DNA of 64,000 bases from assembly GCA_032622095.1 (NCBI GenBank), contig CP136068.1, positions 123,077,989 through 123,141,988 of the forward strand. The letters run 5' to 3'. Shown here piece by piece: positions 10,545 through 23,500 of this stretch (its first letter is position 1; each line of letters begins with the position of its first letter). Source of the DNA: Siphonodentalium dalli. Taxonomy: Eukaryota > Mollusca > Scaphopoda > Gadilida > Siphonodentaliidae. Below the pieces are notes generated by a model that was not told the origin of the DNA, did no database searches, and saw only the letters and a program-made list of their open reading frames with translations. The translations under genes were made by a program, and so were the position numbers.

Positions 10545-13500
10545 TAGTCGGATTCCTTATGTCATTTTGCATTTTTGGTTTGTTAAAAGCGATCTGAAAA
10601 CGGATTATGTATGCCTAGTAGGTGTGTTTTCAGGATTAACTTGTTTCCATTCTTGAATTTTGGCGGGTCGGCCTAAATCGGGGTCAACGTAATTTAGAGA
10701 GCGTTTCGTATTTACAGAAAACGATAGATGGTGCCATCTGGCGTATGGTGATCGGTGCGATTTGAAACTTCTCCAAACTACTAGATATGACTGTTACATG
10801 TATTTTTGAAAATTTTGATGTGATCGGTTAATTAGTTTTGGCTACAGTTGTGATCAAAATTTAACACTGAGCCCTATGGGGATTCTAGTACTTTGGATAA
10901 ATGGCGCCATTTTGCGTATTATAATATGCGCGTACTGATATTTCTAAAAAATACTAAGTATTAAACACAGACGTAGTTTTAAAAAAAATGGATGTGATCA
11001 GATGATCAGATGATCTTGCTGGGTACAGTTGCGATCAAAAATTAACACTTAACCCTATGGAGAATTTTGTGTTATGCTCAAACGTTAATTGTAATATCAC
11101 TTATTGTCAATCGTGCACAACTATATATGTAGACTAACACTCGTGTTTTACCCACTGTAACTATCCGTGATTTAATAGATGCAATACATGATATAGTTAT
11201 GCATCAAGATACAGTATTGGCAAAAGTAAGTGTCGAATGGTTTTGTAATTTCGATAATATGCAGCCTGTTGAATCAAATGAAAATATTCACAAGACTGTT
11301 CACGATGTGATACATATTATATTATTGTTTTATTTTATACTTGTCTGTCTTGTTGTCCACTGACTAGATTTTAAAATCATATCGTTGATCATAACGGGAT
11401 GTAGTGTCACAAATACACAGGTATATAGATGGTAGTTGTTCGTTGTCATTAACTCAATCGTTGTCATCGGAGTCTATCCCACATGCACTGAGAGAATCTG
11501 TGTTTTCGCATGATTTGTGCTACTGATAAATGGACATTTCGGTGCAGCTGAGATCTTTACTGTAGCGGTATAGGCTTTGCTTTCGCACTTCCCACATCAG
11601 CTACATTTGGCCAACTTCAGTACAGCGACTGAAACCCAACATTCACCATCAACATTCTGACCACAGTTAATTTCCAAGCTTCGTGTATAGCTGTGGAAAT
11701 CAAGTAAATTCGAATTTCCACTAAAGTAGAGCTTAATGTGTAAAATAGATATCAACCATAGTTGCATTTTCCTGCAAATTCCCAGTAGGGGCTTAGTAAC
11801 CGTTACTAAGGAGCTATCGGGACTATGGCTGCATAGTTTTAGACATACATGTGCCCAACTTTGAACAAAACCATCACCATGTGATTAGACACTGACTAAA
11901 TTAAGGCAATACCAATGAATGATTAGTACACCATTGTGGCATTTGATTAGCAACCGTTGCTAACCTTAAATAAGGCATATGGTTCACTTTGACGGCCAGG
12001 TATATCTAAAATTTCACATTTGGGTATTAACTGCATCGGAAATGCAAACGTTGAATTACGACCCTGTCAGCTATAATTACAATTTCCAGTGAATTCCCGG
12101 TAATTTCCTGACTAAGTTTCTCGATCTTATAATGATCAATGGCCCATGGGGCACTAACATGTACAGTTTCATATCTGTGTCACCATTTGAACATAACTAA
12201 TACCATCCGACTATAGACAATATATAATTTACGGGGAAATACCACGGCCCAGAATGTTGATCGGATCAAAGCCAAGTATATTATTGGGGGAGAACGATCC
12301 ATTAAGCCTAAGTCGATGGTTTGTTCACAACAGATGGAGTCATGATACATTATGAAGGATGATAGAAGGGTCCCCTCAACTATGTTCTTCGACACAGTAT
12401 TGTCCCCGCACTGTGTCACTTGCTTCTTATTGTGTTGTACTATATATAAGACCAAGCATCTAATGCACACATATATCTTCTTATAAATAAATTATCTCTT
12501 AGAAAGTGTTCAGAGATGTCTTGCCTATTTATACTGACAATTTATTTTTATTCTTGTGGCAAAGGATTTGAGGGAGCGATTTGTTATGTTGACTAAGGTG
12601 TTAATTTAGTATGTGACACATGTATGCCGGGGGATGTATCGAGTAGACGGAGAAAGTGTTTTCTTTATCATCAGATGAACATAATTTAAACTCCCAATTT
12701 TGATAAACCCGACCAGGAATTATAGAACAACCATCTATATATGCCCAGCAATATTTAGCAATACATATGGACATGATAACATTTTTTAACAATACCACCC
12801 TATCCACATGTATGGCTAAACATATCATTGGCATAGATGAGTTGTTGTAGTTGTTACATTGATGCTGGTCGGGTTTCTCCAAATTTAATACTAAAATAGA
12901 ATGTTCCATAAGCTACGGTGGCTGGTTTAGGACATGGGAAATTGTTTTTTATTTAATTTCGTGGCCACGAAATACTAATTCGTGTCCACAAAATTACTAA
13001 TTCGTGTCCACAAAATTACTAACTCGTGGCAACGAACTACTAATTCGTGGCGAATTATAACTGATTGACCTTTGCATATATCCAGATACGGTTGGATAGG
13101 ATAGGATAGGATATTTTATTTCAATATACACATATTAATACACAAATACATTTGACAAATATTGTATTGTATATTCGAGGGGGTCGCATAGTCAGACTAG
13201 ACTGTCTTACGGTATGGTTACACTTGATGATGTTTTATAAACTATGCGTACGATCGCAGAGAAGCTACTATAAACCCCTTATGGCGTGGGACCCCGGGCT
13301 CTATGGGGATATGAACGTCCGATATAAACTAGCACAGCGAGAACGGGGAAACATGGGTCAGGTGGCTCCAAGAAAAACTGAATATTCATTAGTTTTTACC
13401 ACAAGGGATCGAATGGGAATGACATTTCACTCGTCATATATATTGACCGATTTAAATAAAATAAGAGGTTTTGTAGGGTGGGCCCAAAACAAACTTATAA

Positions 13501-15541
13501 ATATTCACCCCTTTCAACCATACCCGATCCAAAATGGTCGCAGCTGAGAAGGGGCCCTATTTCTACACATTATTTCTCGGTCACTTGACCGGTATAGATC
13601 AAATAAAGGGTGTTGTACGGTAGCTCACAAAAGCAACCTAAATTTTCACACCTTCAGCCCAATCGAGCGAAAATGATAAATGATCAGAGGGGTCCATATA
13701 TGGTACCATGCAATTGCCCCCCCCATTTTAAGTCAAATACAGTGTGTTGTAGGGTGACCCCTGATGAGACAAACTAAATATTCACCCGCTTTCACCATCC
13801 ACGATCCAAAATGGCCGCCCCAGATGGTTCAAATATGGCACCTATATATACAATTTCTCGGCCCCTTAACCGTTTGATGTGGTAAAATTGGTGCTGTGGG
13901 TGGCCCCAGGTTGGTGAAAGGGGTGATACTTAATTTGTTTTACGGGCCACCCTACAACACCCTTTATCTCAAATCGCTGTGGCTCATGCCAAGATGGTGG
14001 AAAACTACAACCAGATCATCTCTATCCGCTTCCATTACAACAATGGGACTGACGATCGTATATCACAATTAGTTATTTCGTGGCCACGAATTAGTTATTT
14101 CGTGGTCAAAAATATTCCCATGTCCTAAAAGTTTTGACTGACACTTACATAAATATGACTCGCAGAATTGTTAGCAAACAACTTCGTATTATGCGGTACT
14201 TCGTCCTGGCAATAAACATTAATTCTGTCAATTGATGAAAAAACAATCAATCAATTTTACAACGAAATCCTGATACTGTAGTCATGATAAACATTACATT
14301 TGTAGAATAGTGGACATTGTCACTGAAGCACGTGATTGAGATGTATATGATTGATGTGAACCACATTTTTATCAACTACTGTATCTGGTGGCCTGACTAT
14401 ATTGCAAGTTAATTTGGTAAAATCACATGTAGTTACGATATATTACATGTAAGAGCCATGCATATATGATGTATGATAGCCATTAAGTTCCACCAATGTG
14501 AACATTTGAGTAAATTGTCAAACTCTATATAGGGTCCAACGTTAGTTTTGATCGCAACTGTAGTACACTACCCGCGGAGACTTATCTGACGACATCATTC
14601 TCAAAAATAATTTCAACTCGTACAATTCATGAAAAGGCTAATCGTGTTAGTTAATATCTGTATAATCAGGAAACGCTCTTTAAATTTTTTAAACCGTCCA
14701 AGCAATTTGTTTCCACTAAAATGTCAGACTGGAAACAAGTAGACCGCTATATTTGATACTTTTGTTAATTTCAACTCGCACATCCACCAGAAGGTTAGTT
14801 ATGAGGATTAATATTTGTATAATAAGCAAACGCTCTTTAAATTCTTAAAACAGTCCAAAAACACCTTTTTCCAATAAATTTTCAACTAGACACAGGTAAA
14901 CTCTGAAAGTAGACATGCTATTGATAAATAAACCGTTCGCATGTCGTTTTAGACAATCCGAAATTGCGCGACGGTTGTTTTCGACCAAAGGAATCTGACT
15001 TGTGAAATCAGTGAGGGTGGGGGTAGGGTTAGCTTTTCTGTGATATCTTTACCAAAAATCGATGTATTGAAGTTTTGTTTGTGGCATATGATCAAGATAT
15101 CCTTGTAGATTGTTCATGTTCGTCTATAAGGGATCTAGCTGATTTTAAGAATATACAATGCCTTAATATTTGGGAAAGAAAATTGAAAATGCAGTAATAA
15201 ATACAATTCATCTGATGATTTTATGATAAAATTAAACATTAAGATATGTAATTAAGTAATTTGTGGCAAGATCTCTCCATGTTTTTCGATTTCTAAGAAC
15301 AAAGAAAGCCACTTACCGAACTTGCTATGCGTAATAGCATGTTTTTATTACCAGGTGGATGGGGAAAAAATAGAGGGGTACACAAACAAAAGCCTCACAC
15401 AAACCTGTTTCCACTAAAATATCAAGCTGGAAACAGGTAGATTCTGAAAATAGACACACTGGTGGTATAGAAACTGTTCTCATATCGCTTTTAACATTCC
15501 GAAAACGCGCGACCATTTTTTCGACATAAGGAATCCGACTA
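10545..15541. mobile_element. 5-kb unit bounded by 19-bp inverted repeats (family L)
   Basis: tagtcggattccttatgtc at 10545 is matched inverted by gacataaggaatccgacta at 15523. The subterminal right part is repeated: gtttccactaaaat.tca..ctggaaaca.gtaga occurs near 14709 and 15408 with a variant near 14870, and ccaaaggaatctgact near 14988 is a decayed extra end. On the left, a unit of about 190 bp (gttgtgatcaaaatttaaca, ccctatgg) is repeated between 10700 and 11070. No transposase ORF was found, so it is either a large non-autonomous transposon or a decayed one. Confidence 0.5.
12926..14130. mobile_element. Nested inverted-repeat element (family J) with internal tandem units
   Basis: The ends are tttaggacatgggaa (12926) and the inverted ttcccatgtcctaaaa (14115-14130). 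Next to each end are repeated ttcgtggccacgaa palindromes (12959-13060 and 14068-14105). The interior has three to four units of about 130 bp containing tgttgtagggtg, attcacccctttca, gatccaaaatgg and tttctcgg. The 131-codon ORF at 13152 lies within these units and shows no domain. There is a (ggata)n patch near 13093-13112. Confidence 0.6.
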
Positions 15542-16257
15542 TACTGTCAATTTTGTATCTGGCAAAATTTTGATCATCTTGTAATACTTGTATTCTTACA
15601 ACCATTTCCGATCACCGAAGCCATGACGGCATCCCAACATGTACGCGCATATATTTCTAGACAGAATACCGAAGAAATAGTAATTTACAGGGGCGCAAAT
15701 CTGGACTGTCGATCTTTAAGGGATGAACCAGGTAACCCAATTGTAATTTTCAAGAAATAACAACGAAAGAATGTAATGTCAATATCAATATGTTGTATTC
15801 ACATGAAGATTTGCACACGTCAAGAATTATTCCGCAAGAATATTTTTGAAGCAGGTGGGTATGGACGGAATTGGGAAAGACTTCATGGAATAAATACAAT
15901 GACTTGATATCATATGACCCTATTATAATATTCAAAGAGAAAAACATAGAAAGAAATTTCAATAACAAAACTAATATTTTCAAAGAAAGAACATTGAATG
16001 TTTTAAAGCTGAATTCAAAAATAATAAGTTATATTTACAAAAATATTTTTATATGTCAAGACATTTCCAATAGGGTGGGTATTTATCTACTAGCGCAAGT
16101 TTCCTTCGATGTAAACCAGCTGGTGAAAACGTTAGCAATAATATTTTACGTTGAATCATGATTATCTTACTCTTCTGTAGGGGAAAGTGTAAATCACCCA
16201 CTCATCTAAATCACCAATAAAGGTAATAAAATGTCACAATTGTGAAAGTAGCCCTGC
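15542..16257. other. No gene recognised
   Basis: AT-rich sequence with a 77-codon ORF on minus and a 96-codon ORF on plus overlapping around 15871-15983. Both are rich in I, K, N and F, as expected by chance in AT-rich DNA, and neither has a recognisable motif. Confidence 0.4.
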
Positions 16258-16502
16258 CTTGAAATAGTGTGTCTGTCATTTGCAGAATGAGGTCCCCAGA
16301 GGGTGAATTTAGTGATGCTACCCCGCATAGTGGGCTAGCATCACTAAATTCACCCTCTGGGGACCTCATTCTGCTTACACCTCAGCAGAATGAGGTTCCC
16401 AGAGGGTGAATTTGGTGATGCTAGCCCACTATGTGGGGTAGCATCACTAAATTCACCCTCTGAGGACCTCATTCTGAAATGACAGACACCCTATTTCAAG
16501 GC
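16258..16502. mobile_element. Family A palindromic MITE, compact double copy
   Basis: The outer arms cttgaaatagtgtgtctgtc and gacagacaccctatttcaag are inverted. Inside, aatgaggtccccagagggtg and its inverse occur twice each, so the element is two hairpins in tandem joined at tgcttacacctcagcagaat. It appears to be a deletion derivative of the 400-530-bp copies at 44202, 51128 and 53264. Confidence 0.7.
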
Positions 16503-17466
16503 TTGTAGAAAACATTATATTTGTTCTGAACTGTCAAGAGTTGTCAAGTTGTCAAGTTATGTCAACTGCAACTAGTAAATTTAAAGTCAAAAATATATTT
16601 TATCACAATGTTTACATTATTTCAAAAGAATACAAACTCATATGACCATGCGAACTTCATAACAGTTTGGGTCTTCTCTAGACGTAATTTCAGATATTAA
16701 AAGTCATTAAGTCAACATTTTTAATTTTTAAATAAAAGTTATAAATTGAAGAAATACAATTTCATGTTATCTATCTATACAGGTACTATACTTAACCGAT
16801 ATTTGAAAATAAATAAGGGTTCCTTAAATTATCTTTTTTCTTTTAAGTCTTTCCACTTCCCTATTTTGGGCTGAAGTCTCCCTAAAATCTCCAGAGGGAG
16901 AAGTCACTGCTCCCTGTTTTCAACCCCTAGCTTGGGGCCTGGACCTAAACAAACACACCAAATATGAGGTTACTCATAATTACACAGCATATTCTGTGCG
17001 TAGTTTAACACAACAGTTAGTGTATAATACATCATTATGACCATAAGATATCACACATTCCGATAAATGTAGCATTTTGTATTGATTTCGTGTTTAGACA
17101 TTTAATATACAATTATAGCCTATTTAGGGCCCTGTGAATCTTGAATAAGCATCTTCGTTTTGAATCAACTGAACACGGAACCCCGATATCGATTACCGAC
17201 CTCACCACCCTGATAGTTTTACAATTCAAAACATAGTCTAAAACATATTAATTACATGGATATCTCCAACATGGAACACGTGAGCAAAGATGATAGAAAT
17301 GTCATTTTAAAATACATATAACTGACCATTTTATAATTTTTGCGCAGTGTACGTCAGCATTAAGTGATGCATGATCATCCCACGGTGTCTGTTCTCTCAA
17401 TTTGCGGGACCACGTCAAAGGTTCAATACAACATGAATCCCGGTAAAGGGTTTGAATAGGATCGAA
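16503..17466. other. No gene; contains decayed family P fragment
   Basis: Mostly AT-rich unique sequence. About 16965-17100 (cattatgaccataagatatc, cgataaatgtagcattttgt) resembles, inverted, part of the interior of the 26737-28095 element and of 32985-33100. No coding sequence was recognised. Confidence 0.4.
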
Positions 17467-17866
17467 TTAACCCTTTACCCAACAAACCGGCCAAAACCGG
17501 CCAAATAAAGCTTCAACAGCCTAAAATATCTTGGGTCTGTCTCAATAAAACCATACAAATATGGATATCATTGGAACCGGCTCCTTGACCACATTGTGAT
17601 AGTTACAGTTATACCCTGTGCCAATGCATTCTCTTATATATGCGAGTCGACCATAGGTCGCCTCGCATATATAAGAGAATACATTGGCCTAAAAAAAATC
17701 TTTTTTTAACACTTTTTACCATTTTTTCTTACATTCTTTAACAATTTTATAATTTTTAATGTGTTAAGCCAATGCATTCTCTTATATATGCGAGGCGACC
17801 TATGGTCGACTCGCATATATAAGAGAATGCATTGGCACAGGGCCGTTCTGTTGGGTAAAGGGTTAA
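17467..17866. mobile_element. Family B MITE, 400-bp form (ACCCAACA ends), copy 1
   Basis: It starts ttaaccctttacccaacaaa and ends gttgggtaaagggttaa: inverted ends bordered by TTAA, as in piggyBac-like elements. It contains two copies of the palindromic core (gtgccaatgcattctcttat and its inverse), one at 17620-17685 and one at 17763-17840. Nearly identical copies lie at 50388-50788 (opposite orientation) and 55681-56080. Confidence 0.8.
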
Positions 17867-17921
17867 TGCAGCAGTTTCGAAGTGAATCAATCATCGAACG
17901 GTTCACAGGGCCCCAAGCCTA

Positions 17922-19194
17922 TTAACCCTTCCATGACTGGAGCTTCCTGAAATTTTGCTAAAAACCCTGTGCCTATGGGAGACTCACATATATAAGGCCA
18001 AAGCGAAAAATAGGTGTGTTTCCACTCCCATCCATAAAAAAAACAGGGGCGGGGGGGGGTGGCTTTTCACTTTTTTTTTTTTTTTCACTTTATTTTTTCG
18101 CGGGTAAATTCAAATATCATATTTGTGCTATCTTTCTAATAATTATGTCATTTATGAACTTATTGTGAAGGCTAACAATGTATGTACTGAATTTCAGTGC
18201 CTTGTATTTAATCTACATGTGCAAATTGTACATATGTTCATTAATATTCAATTCGTTTTACAGCTGATTGTAGTGTTTTGGGCGTCAAGGCCTTTGGGGT
18301 GATTCTTTTCATAGACTTGAAAAAAGGTGTTGCAGTGGGGAACCTTTGTCATTTTGTTTCTCCCTTTTCGCCATGTGTATGCATTTAAAAAACTTAAGTG
18401 CCAACACGCTGCTGGCACTTGTTTGGGACGACATGTTGACACTATTTCCCGGATGTTGGCAAAATTGTTTTAGATCTTCCGGTAAATATACACTCCGGCT
18501 TCCGTTCGGTAAATTACCGTAGGCCTATATCATCCGGTTGTTACAGTCCGTTCTTTTCAGACACCGTTGGAAGTTTTGGGACAGATGTATTCTTTGCGAT
18601 TGCGTTCGCGTAAATATTGTGTAGCATTATTTTGACGGTATATTTGGGCATGTCGTTAGTTGACGTACATTAATAATGCGGTCATAAACTCATCACCCTA
18701 ATGCCGCCATGGAGCTTCATTTTACAGTGTGTCTGAAAACCACGTGCGTGTTTGTTTTTGTTTACAATCTGTTGCTATATCGGTCACAACACGGAATTTT
18801 ATTGTCAGTGGGTCGATTTAATAACCAAATAAGGAGACAATTTTAGTATGCTTGTTTATGTGAGAGGTCTATATATAACAATATAAATAGTGTAGTATTA
18901 ATTCACGTGGAAATAGTAAATACATCGTATTTTATTTTTCGGGATTTGGAAAATAAATAAAGTGAGTTTCGTCGGGGGGTTTTGAGGTGGGGCGGGCGGG
19001 GGAGTGGAAACATGCCTATTTTTCGCTTTGGCCTAAGATAATACATTGGCCTGACAATATTCACCTTAACCTTGCAAGCCAGTGCTTTCTCTGGTATATG
19101 CGAGATTCCCTATGGGAGACTCACGTATATAAGAGAATGCAGTGGCACAGGATCTTTAGTGCTGCACCAGCCAAGTTCCCACCATGAAAGGGAT
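17922..19194. mobile_element. Family B MITE (CCATGACTGG ends), split by another element
   Basis: The left part 17922-17995 (ttaacccttccatgactgga, then the half core) and the right part 19034-19194 (second core, ending ccaccatgaaagggata) make one element of about 235 bp. It is interrupted exactly in the tatataag of the hairpin by the 17996-19033 element. Confidence 0.65.
17996..19033. mobile_element. Non-autonomous PIF/Harbinger-like element
   Basis: The inverted ends are 34 bp with two mismatches (ggccaaagcgaaaaataggt at the left, inverted at 19000-19033). They are bordered by a 3-bp duplication, TAA, at 17993-17995 and 19034-19036. Three-bp TWA duplications with GG-starting ends are typical of PIF/Harbinger. 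The interior has a C-rich/G-rich patch near 18050 and a 64-codon minus ORF (18248-18442) without recognisable domain; no transposase is seen. Confidence 0.65.
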
Positions 19195-19379
19195 AAAGAT
19201 GCACCACCAAGTCGATTTGACACTCAGTTAATCAAAAGTTGTAAAATTGATGAATGTTTCTGGTAATGGGTGAACAAAATGGGGTGGGCAGGATTTAGCA
19301 AAATACCTTAGTTATCTGAACAATAAACACCAAAAACTCAGAAATGAAAAAAATTCAAGAATAAATCCATTTGGCTATA

Positions 19380-19551
19380 CAGTAATGCACTAATTAATCG
19401 ATTCCTTAACCACAGCACAATTATGGGTAACTTTTCAGGATTTAGTGAGAACTTTCCGATGAATGGCAATAAGCCATATTTCCGACTAAATCCTGAAAAG
19501 TTACCCATAATTATTCTGTGGTTAAGGAGTCGATTATTTAGAGCATTACTT
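19380..19551. mobile_element. Family C foldback MITE
   Basis: Starts cagtaatgcactaattaatc after TA; arms carry ccttaaccacagcacaatta and gatttagtgagaactttccg, returning inverted to gagcattact. The loop is short and one arm has lost the cggaaatatgg part. Confidence 0.65.
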
Positions 19552-20002
19552 TATATGTAAAACAAACTATTACGACTGATTTATTGATTGTCAAAAATAA
19601 GAAATAATAGGTTTGGGTGCGGCGTTTGAGCGTCCATTTAATTTTGGCATAACAACCATGTTCATCCACTTTTGTCAATCTATCTATAAAATGTGCTGAT
19701 GGGGTCACTGTTGTAACGTTTTACACAAAAATACACATATAATTATATTATTTATTTTTGTAAGTTCAACTTCGTCTGCTCATTGATCAAATGACCCAAA
19801 AATTTATTTCAGCTACCTTTTAAATATATATATCTGTGACTATGATCAAAGCACATTTTCACTGTTAGGATAAGAGAATTTTGATGAAACACATATATGG
19901 GAACGAATAAGTTAATTACAAATTTAAAACCGACAACAATTATTTCCAGAAAGATTTCATCATTTCAATCTCGCACCACAGATGTGTACATTTTTGCATA
20001 TA
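19552..20002. other. No gene; possible 3' flank of ZNF-A
   Basis: AT-rich sequence downstream of ZNF-A (which is on minus). TTTATT, the complement of AATAAA, occurs near 19579 and 19750 and could serve as a distal poly(A) signal, but nothing ties it to the gene. Confidence 0.3.
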
Positions 20003-20262
20003 TCCCTTTCATGCCGTGAGCTTCGCTGGTCCAGCATTAAAGATCATGTGCCAGTGCATTTTCTTATATATGCAAGTCTCTCATAGGAAGTCTCACATAT
20101 ATAAGAGAATGCACTGGCTTACAAGGCAAATATGTCAAGACTCAAGGTAAATATTGCTAGGTCAATGTATTCTCTCATATATGCGAGACTCTCATATATG
20201 CGAGACTCGCATATAATAGAATGCATTGAGTCAGGGTTTTCGCAAATTTTCAGGAAGTTGAA
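20003..20262. mobile_element. Family B MITE, degraded copy
   Basis: Starts near atccctttcatgccgtgagc and ends gcaaattttcaggaagttga. It contains two core hairpins (gtgcattttcttatatatgc to gagaatgcactgg, then tgtattctctcatatatgcg to agaatgcattga). The second has an extra gactctcatatatgcga duplication. Confidence 0.6.
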
Positions 20263-20371
20263 ATTGCTGCTGCGAATTACCGATATGTTGTGCATTTCTA
20301 TATAAAATGTTACATCGACCCCATTAGCCGCATGTCTTTGAAATAGCTTTGAAATAGCTTTGACCAAGCCA

Positions 20372-20545
20372 TGAAATAGGATGTCTGTCATTTGCAGAGC
20401 GGGCTAGCATCACCAAATTCACCCTCAGCAGAATGAGGTCCCCAGAGGGTGAATTTGGTAATGCTAGGTCGCTATGCGGGGTAGCATCACTAAATTCACC
20501 CTCTAGGGACCTCATTCTGCAAATGACAGACACCCTATTTCAAGG
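20372..20545. mobile_element. Family A MITE abutting the 3' end of ZNF-A
   Basis: Outer arms tgaaataggatgtctgtcat and the inverted atgacagacaccctatttca; internal gaggtccccagagggtgaat with inverted partners. The left arm has an internal deletion. Read on minus, the element's gccttgaaatag begins (20546) 31 nt after the ZNF-A stop codon, so it is very likely transcribed in its 3' UTR. Confidence 0.75.
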
Positions 20546-20577
20546 CTTGGCCTCAACACACGCATTCAATTCTGTTC

Positions 20578-23500
20578 CTAAAGAATACACTCGGCAATCT
20601 CAATTTCAAAAGTAGTTCCATCGACTTCCAACAAAGAAGCTTCAGGATGCTCCTCCAATGTATGGCTAATCAGTTCATTGTGCGACCAGCAAACAATGTC
20701 GCACAGATCGCATCGTGGATGACTCTGATGATGAGCAACCCAGTTCTCCATAGAATCACACTGCTCCAAACAGACGGGACATATGTAGACAGTCTGGTCT
20801 TCCCGATGAATCAACATGTGTTCGTGTAAAGTTTTGGAACTGGGAAATGTTTCTTGACACAATTGACATGTGTTTTTGTCCTCAGAGTGAGATTTGAAGT
20901 GAAATTTCAGACATTTTCGCCATGTGAATATCTTATGACATTGTCCGCACTGAAATTTAGTCGAGGTCTTTTCAGATTGTTGATGTCTTGTCAACTGTTG
21001 TTTTGCTGAAAAGTATACCCCACAATCGATACATGTAAACGGTTTCTTGTCTTGCTGGATATGTGTCTTTTTGTGATTATTGAGCGTGTCAGATCTTGGA
21101 AAAGCCTTGCCACATTCATCACACATATGCCTCTTTTCACCTGTGTGTAACTTAAGATGACGGTAGTAGTTAACCTCTTGCTTGAATATCTTATCGCAAA
21201 TTTCACACTTGAAGGTAGCATGAGCAGATGAATGTGTCTCTATGTGCTTCGATAGAATATCTGATCGAGTAAAAGAACTTCCACATATTTCACAGGTATA
21301 TGGTTTGTCTGTATGAACTCTCATGTGTCGTACTAAATTGGATTTAGTGAAAAAAGCTTTATAACAAACACTACACTCATTTCCCTTTTGACGAGTATCT
21401 GAATGAGATTTCAAATGACTCTTCAGACCTTCATTACGTAGGAACGTTTTTCCACATTCATCGCACTGAAATTTCAGTTTTTTAGCTGTATCGCTATGCT
21501 TTTCTTTCATATGTCGTAGAAAATTGGTTACACAGGTGAAAAGTATCTCACAAAGTTCACATGTTCTAATTTTTTCGTTTTTGTAACTGTCTTCTCCATC
21601 TTTCTCTTTATGGTGAGACCTTACATGCTTCTTCAGAAGAACCGGTGTTGAAAATATACTATTACAGGTAGCACACGCATAAGCTTTGTTAGTATCATGA
21701 TACTTTTTGTGATTAAACAATCCGCTACGAGTGGCAAAATATTTCCCACATTTCTCGCACTTGTAATTTATTCTGTTCTCATGTCTCTTCATATGAATTC
21801 CAAGGTGGTGACGACTTTTGAATTTTTTCTCACATCTTTTACAAGGATACATAACACGACGTGGCTTGTTTTCACCACTTCTGCAACTGTTTCCGGACTT
21901 CATTGAACTAATCATGTCTTCGCTTGAATGCAAATCCTGGTTTTCCTCAGAAATTCCTTGTAAAGCATTCATTTCATTGGGAATGGTTGTTGAACTAATC
22001 ATGTCTTCACTTGATTGCAAATCCTGGTTTTCCTCAGAAATTCCTTGTAAAGCATTTATTTCATTGGGAATGATTGTTGAACTAATCATGTCTTCGCTCG
22101 ATTGCAAATCCTGGTTTTCCTCAGAAATTCTTTGTAAAGCACATATTTCATTGGCAACGCTTTCTGCTTCTCCAACCTCCATAGAATTGTGAATTTGATC
22201 ATGCTCCTCTAACAAATATGAATCAAGAAATGATTCGTTACATGTCTCACAAACAAACTGCTTGTCGTGACACAGCTCATGCTCCAGCAAACTCAGTTTA
22301 TTCAGAAATGTTTTCTTGCAAAAACTGCATGTATTTGGTAGTAGCTTATTCTTCAATCTCGTAGAAAAGTTGACAGTTGAATCCATACTTCGTACATTTA
22401 TATCTAACTCTGATGATACATAGGTGTTCAGTTCTTGTGCTTCATTACTTACTTCACTGCGGCCATGTTCCTCCATGTGTTCATTCGACTTGTCAGGTCG
22501 GTGGAATTGAATGGATGTTACACAAGTGTCAGGTTCTTGTGTTTCATTATTTACTTCGCTGCGGTCATGTTCCTCCATGTGTTCATGCAACTTATCAGGT
22601 CGGTGGAATAGAAGGCCACATTTATCGCAGCTGAATAGTGATCCTAGATGTTGGAGTCGATGATATTCATAGGACTTCTCACCTACTATCGTTTCACCAC
22701 ATTCCTCGCAAATAAAACAATCTGACAAATCTGCAGATATATTTTCATGTTCTTCCATTTTTACAATTGAATGAATAATAGTTTTTTCACAAGGTTCATC
22801 CTGAATATTTTCAAATTGTTTATCATGCCTCTCCATGTGATTTTTCAGGAGATTCCGTTTGGCGAAACCTTTCCCACATAAAAGGCATTCAAAACACTGT
22901 ATTTCCTTCTGTCCAAAGATGCTTTCGTTTTTGATATTTTTAGTCTGAATTTCCTTCTGTGTACTTACACTTGACTCTTCTATACACAAAGATGTACTCA
23001 CATTACATGATTCTCGTTTCTCACTCACATTACATGATTCTCGTTTCTCACTCACATTACATGATTCTCGTTTCTCACTCACATTACATGATTCTCGTTT
23101 CTCATGCTCTTTCAGATAACTACTATTTTTAAATGATTTTCCACATCGCTGACATGGGTACGAAATTCCGAGATGAAATTTCTTATGGCGTATTAAGTTG
23201 GTATTGGATGAATAAGTCTTACTGCAAACATCGCACTTGTATCGCCATGAAGATCTGTTGAGAGAAATTAATTGATCAGTTTCACAATTTCCCGTTGATA
23301 AGCTGTCATCCTCACTGTCACTTTCCTCAGGTTCCAAATTTAAGTCCGAAATTCCCTCTTTGACATCTTTATGAACAGGATTCCCACTAATATCAACAAC
23401 GTTATCAAGTGGTAATTTTCTTAACTTTCGTCGATCACAGATGGACTTCTTTTGGTGAACGTTCAAGCAGTAGATATTTTTGAATGTTTTGTTACATTTC

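Noticed and set aside
13152-13547. 131-codon ORF on plus
   Set aside because: Lies inside the nested family J element over its tandem units; no motif recognised.
15750-16161. 77- and 96-codon ORFs
   Set aside because: Composition (I, K, N, F) matches chance translation of AT-rich DNA; no motif.
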